A stretch of DNA of 64,000 nucleotides from Cercophora sp. LCS_1 (taxonomy: Eukaryota; Ascomycota; Sordariomycetes; Sordariales; Lasiosphaeriaceae): NCBI GenBank assembly GCA_036250225.1, contig JAPZLL010000009.1, positions 1,221,498 to 1,285,497 of the forward strand. The letters are read 5' to 3'. Below, in pieces: positions 41,616 to 51,730 of the stretch. Position numbers and translations under genes: made by a program. Numbering within the stretch: the stretch's first letter is position 1; each line of letters begins with the position of its first letter. The notes under the pieces are model-generated. The model was not told the origin of the DNA and did not search any database. It saw only the letters and a program-made list of their open reading frames with translations.

Positions 41616-42953
41616 CCTTCTCTAGAGTGAAGCATAGGTGTCCTACATGGACCCATAAGGTAAGCTGGATTTCGGTCATCTCACAGGGGTGGCAGCAATA
41701 GTGGTGTATTGGTGGTGTTTTGTGGAAGAGAAAGCCTGGCAACAGGTCTTGCTGTAAATCGGTACCCTGCGGGGGTGGCCACTGCACCCTAGCCCGCGAC
41801 GGATCAACGTTCATCCGCAACCGTGATGGCCTTTAAGCTTTGAGGTATTGAAGTCTGATTGGCGCGTTACTCTTGATACCACTTAGGAATGGTAATGCCT
41901 CGATAATGTCCCCAACCCTCCTTAATTTAGCGATATCCGCGTCATTAAACTTACTTTCCTATCTTGACGCTTGCTTCCCAACGCTACAGGTACGGTACAG
42001 CATAATATTATCTCGAACGCTACATCATCGGTCTCTGTGGCTGAACAGTCGACGTTTCGTCAAAACTCTTTCCGAAGAGTTTGCTCCATTTGGTCCGGTC
42101 CCTTGCTTTTCTCTCGAGCCTGAAGAGTAAGTAATTTCATAATCCTGTCCTCCACCTTGACGGACGAGGTGAGCAAAATGCTTTTTCAGCATGTTAGCTG
42201 AGTTGGGGTGGCCTATGGCTGATTTGTCTTGGGCTTTCCCTGATTTACCCCTAAGCTAGGATAATCCCATACGCCACCGCTGTGCAAAGGTCCGTTTTAG
42301 TCCCCCCGGCTGAAGGTTCTTGTCCACTCTGGCATATACTAGTGCATGTTGCAGGATAGTACGTACTAGCCTATTCTAATTCCTAAGCGCAGTACGTAGT
42401 ACCCTAGTACCAAAACTAAGTTGGTATTTAATATGCCAGTATATTATACAGGCATGGTACATAATAGACTAGCACTTAGAATATACTAGTATATGACATG
42501 GCCCGTTGGCCTGAGAATCGACCCCACGGTGGCTCAAATTAGTGGCCCAGAACTAAGCAGACGCCCGTGGACCAGTCCTGGCAGTCCCAAAACCTGGACC
42601 CTTTATTCAGAGTAAACACAACCCACTCTACAGTATTAACAACTCAGGGTATCGGTTTCCTCCGCTTCAGCCTTTGTTCTTTTAGCTGCCATTTTTATAC
42701 TAAGTTCTGTTATATATATAGATGCTTGCAAACAGGAGGATGTTTTCAATCTTCAATTCAATCTTGTACCTGAGCGACGAGGTGATATGATTATTCTAGG
42801 GTGATGGATCTTGTTTCTCAAGTTATGCTCGAAGCGGCAGTTCACCTCGTCCCCTAGCCTCTTAGCTTACCCACCGCCTCCTTCATATCTAGCTTCATAT
42901 AGTACGCTCTTCGGCTCGATGAAGTCGGCTTGTGCCCAACCTTCACATGGAGT
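41616..42953. other. AT-rich spacer between the two HET genes
   Basis: No gene is supported. Around 42340-42500 there are many short TACTAG/TAGTAC palindromes and TA-rich stretches. The second copy of a dispersed 65-nt repeat is at 42725-42789. Confidence 0.5.
42725..42789. repeat. Dispersed repeat, copy B (C/G-depleted)
   Basis: Gap-free partner of 34115-34179. Relative to that copy most differences are C to T or G to A, the direction expected of RIP. Confidence 0.7.
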
Positions 42954-45083
42954 TTAAACGAGACTTATGAACTCGGCTTTTACACCACAGTCTTGCAGAT
43001 CACGTACTTTCAGACCAACGAATCTCTGCTGCTCACGGCTGCCTAGGCCCCCTGTAAGTTCAATCTCGGGATCCACTGTTGGATCCATCTTCATGCCGTT
43101 ATCTTTTAGAAAGCTCCAGAGTTTCGGGTCCATTTTCGTCATCGCACCGGTGTCCAAGTTCCTAAATACCCTTCCAAAAAGTCCGGTAGCGTCCTGTCGA
43201 AGAATGACACTGATTTTGTCACCAGGCGCGAACTTGCCAAGTAGTGCCTCGCCAGCGTTGAGCCCCGGAGTGAACGACTCGCCAATGACTTTATACACCC
43301 GAGGTATCGGGCTGGCTCTAGCATCCTCTTTTGCTGGTCGAAGAATTATGGGCGCGTAAAGCCCGAGAATTATTGCAACCACATCGCCGGGCTTAGTCGT
43401 TGCCGGACCGACTCCGATATACCCATCTGCAGTGGAGAACAGGCATCGGTTGACGAACACCAATGCGAAGCGCTCCAAAAGACGATTCCAATGGTCCGAA
43501 ACCTGGGGAGCATCAAGGGGTGAAGTCGGTGGTTCGTCCTTGGCGTGCAAGCCTATGTGTTGCCGGAGAGCCTTGGTGGTGGGCTCGAGGCTGGGTAGCC
43601 TGCCGCCAAAGGGAACCTGCGAGTGTTCCATCCACCCTCCGGCGAGCGACTCAACAAATGCGCTCATGATTTGTCCTTCTCCGCCGCCGTACGGTGATGA
43701 ATCGAGGGCAACGGACAAGCAAACAAAGTCCCACAAACGTCGGATTCCCGCCTCAACGGCCGCATGGGATGAACCCGTGGGGACATTGTCTACCCGTCGA
43801 ACGGATGTGATGGTTTGAGCCACGACCGCACCCAAGGAGAGCCTCCCGCTCTTACATCCGCTAACATCAGGACCAAAATTGCTGCTAGCCATTCTAGGCC
43901 CGAGATGCGTATGGTCCGCCTTGCCAGTGGAAAGATCTGGGACCCAGGACGGGAGACCAGGCGCCTCGGTCTCGGCATCGGCCTCGCCGCACCCGGTCAG
44001 GAACGAGACATCGTTCCCTTGACGCATGTAATTGGAAAACAGAGATTCGTACACGTCGGCAGCTGTTTGGGAGTAGTCGACCGTGACCCCGAGGGAGTTA
44101 CGATCGTGTAGGAAGGAAAGCGTTCCGTATACTCGATCCCGTGCATCTGAGCATTTGACCCCTCTCAGCGAGCTTCGGAGGTTGGCAGCCGTCAAATGCG
44201 TCATAGAGAACAGTCTCTGGATGAGGAAGTGCCGGTCGCCGGACAGGGTTGACCTTCCGAGATTCGTATGGCCTCCCATGATGGCACCCACGCCATTTCT
44301 GAACGACGACCAGTCGAGTACCTGGAAACCGCAATGGACACGGGTTTCCTTCGCCAGGAGAACCTCCTGCCGCACCCAGAGCCGCTCGAACCACGGCCGA
44401 TGGAGGAACCGGTTGAGGATCCGCCGCGTCACGTCCTCCGGCCCCCAGACCAGCAGGGGAGCCGGAATCGGGCCGCCGCCGCTATTACCGCCATTGCCGC
44501 CACTGCCGCCATCGCCGGGGGAGTCGGAGTCGGACGAGTCGTAGTCTACCAGCTCGACCTGGTACGAGTTCCAGTCATAGTTCCGCACCCAAGCAGCCAA
44601 GCCTCGGATCACCGTCATGGCGACGTCGCTGCCGTCCTGCTTGGGGCCGAGCCAGACAAGCGCCCGTCGCGCGCGGCAGTAGATGTCGCCCATGCGCGCT
44701 ACCTGCCGGCCTTTCTCCTCGAAGTTGGCCTGGTTGATGCAGACGGCGTCGACCCAGAGGGTGCGGGGCTCCGCCGCGCGCCGGAGGTGGACGAGCGCGC
44801 CGTGGAGATTTGGCGTGATGACGAGCCGGCGGCGGGTTCCTTGCCCTGCACTCGCGGGTTGGTGCACGAAAACATGGCGGGCGTTCTCCGTCGCGCCCCA
44901 CACATACGACAGGGCTTCGTATTCCGGGAGCGGTTCTGCATCGAGCTGGGTGAGCTTCAGCGTCATGTCAAGCTCAGCATCGGTGGAAGCCGCTGGGTGC
45001 AATATCAGCAATCGAATCCAATGGCCCTCTCGCGGCAAGTCGGTATATTCGTAGGATTCCATTGGTGCTTGAATCGGCGCCAA
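42954..45083 (-). CDS. HET-domain protein 2
   Basis: An intronless frame of 709 residues. HET motifs are YEALSYVWGA (about 54-63), TLWVDAVCINQANFEEKGRQ, MGDIYCRARRALVWLGPKQ and PWFERLWVRQEVLLAKE. A Gly/Asn/Ser-rich insert encoded near 44470-44540 (GDGGSGGNGGNSGGG) interrupts the domain between the second and third blocks and is probably a flexible loop. The C-terminal half has DARDRVYGTLSFLHD, PGLPSWVPDLS, GDVVAIILGLYAPIILRP and VYKVIGESFTPGL, as in HET protein 1. It is in the same orientation as that gene, 1.3 kb away. The two proteins differ throughout, so they are old paralogues rather than a recent duplication. Confidence 0.88.
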   Translation of the reverse strand: MAPIQAPMESYEYTDLPREGHWIRLLILHPAASTDAELDMTLKLTQLDAEPLPEYEALSYVWGATENARHVFVHQPASAGQGTRRRLVITPNLHGALVHLRRAAEPRTLWVDAVCINQANFEEKGRQVARMGDIYCRARRALVWLGPKQDGSDVAMTVIRGLAAWVRNYDWNSYQVELVDYDSSDSDSPGDGGSGGNGGNSGGGPIPAPLLVWGPEDVTRRILNRFLHRPWFERLWVRQEVLLAKETRVHCGFQVLDWSSFRNGVGAIMGGHTNLGRSTLSGDRHFLIQRLFSMTHLTAANLRSSLRGVKCSDARDRVYGTLSFLHDRNSLGVTVDYSQTAADVYESLFSNYMRQGNDVSFLTGCGEADAETEAPGLPSWVPDLSTGKADHTHLGPRMASSNFGPDVSGCKSGRLSLGAVVAQTITSVRRVDNVPTGSSHAAVEAGIRRLWDFVCLSVALDSSPYGGGEGQIMSAFVESLAGGWMEHSQVPFGGRLPSLEPTTKALRQHIGLHAKDEPPTSPLDAPQVSDHWNRLLERFALVFVNRCLFSTADGYIGVGPATTKPGDVVAIILGLYAPIILRPAKEDARASPIPRVYKVIGESFTPGLNAGEALLGKFAPGDKISVILRQDATGLFGRVFRNLDTGAMTKMDPKLWSFLKDNGMKMDPTVDPEIELTGGLGSREQQRFVGLKVRDLQDCGVKAEFISLV

Positions 45084-45779
45084 GTCGGCAAGTGTCGGAG
45101 GCGTCGAGGGTCAGATGGTGGCTTTGCCAGCTGCTTGCAAGATCGAAGGCTTGGCGGGGTAGAAGAAGAGAAGAACGAAATACCTAACCTCTCGACCGGA
45201 CAGTCAGCCGCATCGGAGCTGTCCTCGTTCCTGATTGGCTGTTTGGCACCCCTGCGGGGCTTCGCTGGCCTTATCGAGATCCAGGACTCGCTTTGACAAA
45301 GACGAAACATCTCGACGGAAGGAGCTAGCTTGACTACCTACCTACACCCCCTTCAGCAGCCCCCTCGGCAGCCCGCGACGAAGCTGCTGCGCGTGTCTGG
45401 TGACGGGGACATAGGCACCTGTGTTTGGCTGGCGAGCGTCATGAATTGACTACCGCATCGACTTTTCGCTCATTCATCACCTCTGAACTCACGGGAACTT
45501 CCGTCCATGACGGAACCCCTCAGTCGACACATGTCCCGCTCTTAGTCCAGCCCTATGGCTAAATCGACGTCGCCTATGCGAGGCGTCGGGCTTCACCGGG
45601 TTTCCTCCAATCATCTAGCAACTTCGCTTGGGAGTACCGACGGGTGAGTCGTTCACCGAGGACATGGACATACATACATAACTGTCGCGGCGACAAGTCT
45701 GAGTGGTGTTGGGATCCAGTCTTGTCCCCAAACTGGTCATCTCCCGTGAACGACCGAGCAAGCTAGGTAACAGCCCAAG
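45084..45779. other. Divergent promoter region
   Basis: Non-coding sequence between HET gene 2 (leftward) and the secreted glycosidase-like gene (rightward). No element is recognised beyond general promoter position. Confidence 0.4.
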
Positions 45780-47540
45780 ATGCCGTCCCTCAACCTCCTC
45801 CCGTGGCTGCTCCTGGTCATAACGTTTCCCCTCACACTCTCACTCTCGACACCCCCAAACCCGCAAGACTTTTCCGTCTACGCCTTCAGCCAATCCGACG
45901 TCATGTGGGACGACGACCCGCAAGTGTACGCGCTCCTCCCAGACGTCACGATCCGCGCAATCGGCAAGTGGTCAACAAATGGCACCAAGCCCTCAGACTA
46001 TAACTTCGCCCAGATACCGCGCTATCACAGTCACAATATCACATTTATGGGCAGCGGCACCGCAAGCGTCATCTTTCCGCATGACTTTTCTGCCCCAGAA
46101 ATATACGACGACATGTCGACGTACGACGCAGAGGGCAACCCCGTTCCACACGACGAATTCGGCTTCCCTGTGCCAGCTAGGCGGGGAAACCTGTTCAACC
46201 CGTCATATCGAAACTACCTTTTGTCGTGGGCAAAGATCCAGATCGATGGCGGGGTGGACGGCATCAATTTCGACGAGGTGAACGGCGGCTACAGCGGGGG
46301 ACAGAGGTGGGGATTCAACGGAAACGAAGGCTTCGATGACTACACGCTTGCCGATTTTACGCGCTATCTGCTGGCTAAGTATCCCGACTTTACTGCTGCC
46401 GACTGGCAAGGAAAATTCGGCATGTCGTCAGAAAATATTCCATCCGAGACGGTTTCCCCTGATGATCTCATCAACAATTTTGACTACCGACAATACCTCC
46501 AACACAACAACTGGTCCAGCAACCCCTTAACCGACAAAAACCCTCTCTCCACCGAATGGGGCAAAGTAACACCCAACCGCCTCTACCCAGCCGACAAGTC
46601 CTTCCTACCAACCTACATCCGCTACTACTGGACATCCCTCACCACCACCCTCCGCGACTACGCCCTCGCCCAACACAACCGCACCCTCCTCATCTCCTCC
46701 AACGGCCTCTGGCCCGGCGTCTCCTTTAACAGCGTAGGACTATACCCCTGGAACCTCGACGAAGTCACCCCCGACTACCGGGGCGCGGACTACGTCCCCG
46801 TCACCACGACCACGGCCCCCAACGGCACCGTCTCCATCCACCTCAACGGCTCCAAGTCTCTCCAGTCTCAATTCCGCTACCTGAAATCCCTCCACCGGGA
46901 AATCACCCGCGCCTCCAACGATAGCTCGCAGGACGGAGAAACCCCCATCGCGATCTTCATCGACTGGCCCAACGATATGATGAACAACTACCAATCCCTC
47001 CCCGTCGAGGAGAAGAAGGACTACTGGCGTATCTTTGGCGCCGAAGCGTACGCCAACGGCTTGTTTCCCGCCTTTCATCTGAAGGATACCGTGGGGGGGA
47101 CGACCGCAACGCAGGCGGGGATTTTGGAGTTCCTGGTGGGGTATACTGGGTTTTTTAAGAGGAATCGGGGCGTTTTCACTAGGAATGTGCCGGTTCGTAT
47201 GGTCTTTGGTGGGGCGGGGGATGAGGTTGTCTTCAAGGGGGGGCAGGGCGACGACGGGATGAGACTGGTTGGGTCGGTGTTGGTGCAGATGGGGAGTGGG
47301 AAGCGGACGGTGCATGTTGTGAATCATGATTATGAGAGGGGGGTCATCAAGGTTGCCGATGGGGTTGTTGTTGAGGTTGATACTGGGGCGGTTGGGGGGT
47401 GTCCTAAGGCGGTGGATGTCCTGTCGCCGGATTTTGCCGTTGGAGAGGAGAGGGCTGGCAAGGTGACGTGTGAGGGCGGGAAAGCAAAGGTTGAGATTGG
47501 GAAGGTTTTGTACTATTCGGTTTTGGTTGTTCGGACGTGA
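45780..47540 (+). CDS. Secreted TIM-barrel glycosidase-like protein
   Basis: An intronless frame of 586 residues with a signal peptide (MPSLNLLPWLLLVITFPLTL). The mature protein begins with a short Pro-rich segment and then alternating strands and helices typical of a hydrolase barrel. Notable features are the early WDDDPQVYALLPDVTIRAIG, a conserved-looking WAKIQIDGGVDGINFDEVN with acidic residues at a strand end, and LLISSNGLWPGV. AIFIDWPNDMMNNY and VHVVNHDY follow later, the latter in a C-terminal beta domain. Several NxT/S sequons are present. The general layout matches uncharacterised glycoside-hydrolase-like secreted proteins. The exact family and substrate are not recognised. Confidence 0.75.
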   Translation: MPSLNLLPWLLLVITFPLTLSLSTPPNPQDFSVYAFSQSDVMWDDDPQVYALLPDVTIRAIGKWSTNGTKPSDYNFAQIPRYHSHNITFMGSGTASVIFPHDFSAPEIYDDMSTYDAEGNPVPHDEFGFPVPARRGNLFNPSYRNYLLSWAKIQIDGGVDGINFDEVNGGYSGGQRWGFNGNEGFDDYTLADFTRYLLAKYPDFTAADWQGKFGMSSENIPSETVSPDDLINNFDYRQYLQHNNWSSNPLTDKNPLSTEWGKVTPNRLYPADKSFLPTYIRYYWTSLTTTLRDYALAQHNRTLLISSNGLWPGVSFNSVGLYPWNLDEVTPDYRGADYVPVTTTTAPNGTVSIHLNGSKSLQSQFRYLKSLHREITRASNDSSQDGETPIAIFIDWPNDMMNNYQSLPVEEKKDYWRIFGAEAYANGLFPAFHLKDTVGGTTATQAGILEFLVGYTGFFKRNRGVFTRNVPVRMVFGGAGDEVVFKGGQGDDGMRLVGSVLVQMGSGKRTVHVVNHDYERGVIKVADGVVVEVDTGAVGGCPKAVDVLSPDFAVGEERAGKVTCEGGKAKVEIGKVLYYSVLVVRT

Positions 47541-47953
47541 GGTGCTCGATGTGGCGAGAGAGAGGAATATTGAGGGTCCATGTCCTGATGGAGGGAGGAC
47601 AGAGTTGGATTGACCAAGGGAAAAAAACAAAGATGGGTAGGTATTGTCAAGTATCCTCAGCCAACAGAGCTGGCTACGACAGATGGAATTTATTAGCGTT
47701 TTTCGCTCTTTCGAATTGAGACATCTTCTTGCTCTCCTCGGCAATGGGAAACAAAGGGCTGAATTTTAACGCCACGCGAGAAATAAGAAAGGGGTTTAAA
47801 AAACTTTATTTTCAACACGACACAAAAACCACCACCCGCTCGGCCAGTCCTTTGAATTTTCCTTCCTGTAGCGACTTTTTAATACCTTAAATCAACCACC
47901 ACCAACAACAAATGCCTCAACCTGTGCCCCGGCGGTTTGCAACCGATTAGAAG
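47541..47953. other. Short spacer with promoter of the AIG2-like gene
   Basis: No gene. This is the 3' region of the glycosidase-like gene and the promoter side of the AIG2-like gene. Confidence 0.4.
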
Positions 47954-48434
47954 ATGTCGTCAACAACACGACCCCTCTTCATTTACGGCACCCTCTGCGC
48001 GCTCCCTTTGCTCGCATGGGCAATCACAGGGGAGTCCTCGCGAGCAGACGAAATGCCTCGATTACTTCAAAGGGCAATTGTTCACGACTACAAGCGATGC
48101 CCCGCCCGCGGCTGCGATTATCCCGCAGCGATCGAGGATCCCGGCTCATCACTCGACGCTAGCAGCATCCCTGACCGCATCCCAACGCCGTAAATTAGAC
48201 GACTTTGAGGGGGAAACGTACAAAGTCACACAGGTAACGGTCAATATCATTGGCGAAGATGGCCAGCCAACCGGTGACGTTGTCGAAGCAGACATGTACG
48301 TCTGGGACGGAGAATTGGGGTGCCTTGATATCCAAGCCTCGTGGGGTTTGGACGCCTTCATTGAGGAGAGGCTTGACGGTTGGCTTGATCTCTTTGATGG
48401 CCTCGAGCTTACTGGTGGTGATGAGGAGGACTAG
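47954..48434 (+). pseudogene. AIG2-like (gamma-glutamylcyclotransferase-fold) gene with a frameshift
   Basis: The first frame from ATG 47954 reads PLFIYGTLCALPLLAWAI, the conserved start of AIG2-like proteins, and continues to VHDYKRCPARGCDYPAAI. It then runs into a stop after 79 residues (TAA near 48191). The family sequence resumes in another frame with LTASQRRKLDDFEGETYKV and continues to VVEADMYVWDGELGCLD, ending at 48434. No GT-AG intron fits between the halves. The usual VxGxxxxGL segment expected there is short by about three residues, so a deletion of about 10 nt, or a 1-nt change near 48150-48175, best explains it. A base-call error is the alternative. If the frame were intact the product would be a complete cytosolic family member. 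Confidence 0.65.
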
Positions 48435-48711
48435 ATGCATTCCTTGCTGTATTTGTATGAAGGAGTGTTTGAAACTTGGCAGTTGGCACCATCTGGCAGT
48501 ATGTAGGGCCTTGCTTCCCACCGTGACTAACATGAACAGGCGTAGAACTTCCGCCGCACAGGCTTCAACAAATAAAGTTGGACGTGGTGGGGAGATTTAC
48601 CTATCGCATAGGAGAAAATGAAGGAGTCTCCGAGGAACTCGTTGAGATCCCGAAAACGGAATAAAAGATGTGAATTTGGAAATCGCAAACGCCACATAAT
48701 GAACCGTTGTT

Positions 48712-50748
48712 CTACAATTCCAAAGTTCCGTCAACCTCCTTGACAGTTGTGACGACAGCGTCCTTTTGAACCGAAGCCTGCTTACCCCCCGCAACCAACT
48801 CCTCGATAACAACCCCTTCATCCACCTTTTCACCATTCGCAACCCCAACATTGTCAGCTACTTCCCCACTAACAACAACGGACACCTTCTCTTCTCCCAG
48901 TCCACCGTCAATTTGTGCGTCACCGAGCGGCTCCGCGGCGATTTCTTCGACGACCGCCGCCGCCACCACGGCTTCTTCACCCCTGACGTTTCCCGCATCA
49001 GCCTCGTTCTCACTGTGTTCAGCCAACCCCCTCCAAAAACTCCTAATGATCGAATCCGCATCATCAATAGCGATAGGCCTCACATCTGCCAATGCCTTAA
49101 TCTTGCCCGTGACAATCTTGCACTGCTCATCCGTCATATCGAGCCCCAGCTGTCCGACCCTCGTCTTGACCGCGTTCCAGCCCGTTAGTCTTGATGCGAA
49201 ATGCACATAGCGCGTCAGGCCGAAATCAGCAGGATTGATAATCTCGTAGGTGCTGGGGTTGTTGAGGATCGCTTTGGCGTGGATCCCGGCCTTGTGGGTG
49301 AATGCGCAGAAGCCGGTGATGGGGTTGTTGAAGGGGGTGTTTACTTGGACGGCGGAGGCTACTAGGTCTTCGAGCTGTTTTGTTCACATGTCAGAGTGGT
49401 GAAGAGATGTGTGGGTGAGCATGGGAAAGCAGGGAGGATTTACGGCTTTGAGTTTGTGGAGCTTGTACTTGGTCGAGACGTAGGTCCTGTCGGCGACGAT
49501 CATGCGGGCCATGAGGCCGCCGAGAGACTGGGACTGTTAGTGGGGATAAGACAGGAAAGGAGGGGACGGATGTACCGTGATGCCGTTGCGTTCGCCAATG
49601 CCCAAGACCGAGGTGTCGATGTGGGTTGCACCGGCTTCGAGGGCGCAGTAAGCGTTAGCGATGGCACAGCCTGTGTCGTCGTGGAAATGGGTTTCGATGT
49701 CGCACGCTGCGTGGGTTAGAGGGCGTAAGGCGAAAAGATGGTTGGAAACGTACAGACGACACCACGAAGGGTGCGGACAAGATCATAAACTTGGCGCGGC
49801 GAGGCGCAGCCGACCGTATCAGCGATACCGACGCGGTGGACGCCGACGTTATCGACGGCACGGTAGAGGGATAGCAAGTCAACGAGGTCAGAGCGGAAAG
49901 AGTCCTCAGAGGAAAAGCGGACTTCGAGCCCTTTGGACTTGATGAAGTTGATAACTTCGATGGCGCTCTTTGTGATGTAGGCCATGTCCTTGCCGTGGGA
50001 AAACTCGCGGAGGAAGTGAGAGGTGCCGATCACGACGTCCCTAGACAGTGAGCCCGGGAAGATATGGGATGGTAGTGGCTTACAGGCCATCAACGCCGGT
50101 TTCCACTGCGATGCGGGCGTCCTCCATCGTGCATCGGACGTCTAAACGGTCAGAAAAGTACTGAGTTAGATTGGCGGGCTACTTGCGAGTGAGAATCTTG
50201 GCCTGCGTAAGACGCACAAGTTAGCACCAAGCCAAGACTTGAAGTCGGCCATACGGCTACGTAGAGAGGCTACGAACCTTGAGTCCCAACTTGCAGATGG
50301 CCTCGCAGTCAAGCCGGGACTGCTCCGAGGCCGCAGGGGAGGTCAGCTCGATGTAGTCCACGCCAAAGTCATCTAGGGCTTTTGCACTGGAGAGAGTCAG
50401 ATATAAGACGCATTCACAAGAGCCGAGTCAGGGAATGATACATCTTGATCTTCGTGTCTGCAGTCATGTTAGAGGTCGAGGTAGTGTCTAATGCCGATTG
50501 AAATTCCTTACCAGTATCAAAAAACGCATTGGCAAACTGCTCTCCCTCACGGAGAGTCGACTCGATGATCTTGAAGCGGGAGACATTGGAGATGTAGTCG
50601 CCGACAGGTTGGTACGGGTTTCTGGTATGGACCGGCGTGTGGTCAGCAGCTCCGTTCACACCCTGAAGTGTCAGTTAGTTCAGTTTCCACAGGCAATAAG
50701 TTCTTTCTAGGGAGCTGCGCTCACATTTGAGCCGTCCGACGCAGTCAT
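48712..50748 (-). CDS. Homocitrate synthase (lysine biosynthesis)
   Basis: Ten minus-strand exons: 50748-50725, 50662-50512, 50457-50442, 50386-50278, 50202-50187, 50141-50084, 50040-49754, 49706-49576, 49527-49444 and 49374-48712. They encode about 512 residues. The enzyme condenses 2-oxoglutarate with acetyl-CoA, the first step of the aminoadipate lysine pathway. Landmarks are FKIIESTLREGEQFANAFFD, DYIELTSPAASEQSRLDCE, HVRCTMEDARIAVETGVDG and VRFSSEDSFRSDLVDLLS. Further on are the metal-binding HFHDDTG, DTSVLGIGERNG and FTHKAGIHAKAILNNPSTY. The last residues after SIIRSFWRGL form an acidic, Val-rich extension of about 90 residues. Two exons are only 16 nt. The intron after exon 5 starts GCAAGT, a GC-AG intron. 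All junctions restore the frame. Confidence 0.93.
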
Positions 50749-51617
50749 GGTTGCCCTGGAGACACTTGATCAGTGGGTCAAGTAAACAATGGAAAAGGGG
50801 CTAGGAGACAAAGACACAAAGGCCAGTCTGATATCCAAGGATGACTGCTTCACTGAACGGCAATGGAGAAGACCCGGGCGACCGGATCTCCTGTAAAGAC
50901 GCGGTGGTCAAGCCTGGATCTTGTACTCGTCTGGATCTGATCGGATGCGGGTACGGGAACAGTGCATAGCCGGCCGGCCACTGTAACGCAGGCCTGTTCG
51001 ACATTTCGGGATCCGACCGGCGAACCAATCAGTCTTTTTAGTTTTCATTATTGGGTGGTCATCGTGGGGGGAGCCGATGGGCTGCATGAAGAGACCCCGC
51101 ACTGAAGCGAGCAAACATCATCGACGAGATGCATCGCGAACGCCGGGCTGCGGCAGAACAACAAGTCTCGAGCCTAGTGCAATTTCGCCACCAAGAGCAA
51201 ACAGTATCCGCGATCCAATGAGTTTCGCGGTTCTACTCTTGGACGTTGTTTGCCTCTGCTGTGTTGCGACCAAAAGCACGCGGAGAGACAAGACTCGTCA
51301 ATTCAGGACGCCCGCAGCGCGCGCCATGACCCTGCATATAGGCACTAATTAATGTGGGTTGTGCAGCATGGCAATGCACGTCTTCCCTCTGGGACGCATC
51401 TCGAGGCCGAAGGCGGAAGAGAGATTGATGCATATTGAAAAGTTTGTCACGAGGTTCTTGTGGGAAATTTGAGGATGTCGACTCCTTGGGGAAAACCGCG
51501 GCAATTGCAATATTTCCCAAGATGCATGCATGCGCCTGACTCGCATTCCCCACCCACATTCCACAACCCACAACCCGCAGACAAAATGCAAATTTTCACC
51601 AAACTAAACATCAAACA
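50749..51617. other. Promoter side of homocitrate synthase
   Basis: No gene is supported. The right part (about 51520-51617) is the duplicated 5' flank of the tRNA-Leu gene. Confidence 0.4.
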
Positions 51618-51730
51618 GGCGAGATGGCCGAGCGGTCTAAGGCGCTACGTTAAGGAATTATCCCTTAATACCCTCTGAATCATCAGATCCGTAGTCCGAA
51701 AGGGCGTGGGTTCGAATCCCACTCTCGTCA
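51618..51730 (+). tRNA. tRNA-Leu (anticodon AAG), with intron, copy 2
   Basis: Identical over 113 nt, intron included, to the minus-strand gene at 5154-5266. About 60 nt upstream (ACAAAATGCAAATT-TCACC and ACTAAACATCAAACA) and about 40 nt downstream (CATTTTTGCCT-and-CATTCCCAAT-like) are also shared. It sits at the left edge of the AT-rich block. Confidence 0.93.

Noticed and set aside
42340..42500. Cluster of TACTAG/TAGTAC palindromes
   Set aside because: It could be a regulatory or repeat signal, but AT-rich decayed DNA produces such palindromes readily and no second copy was found.
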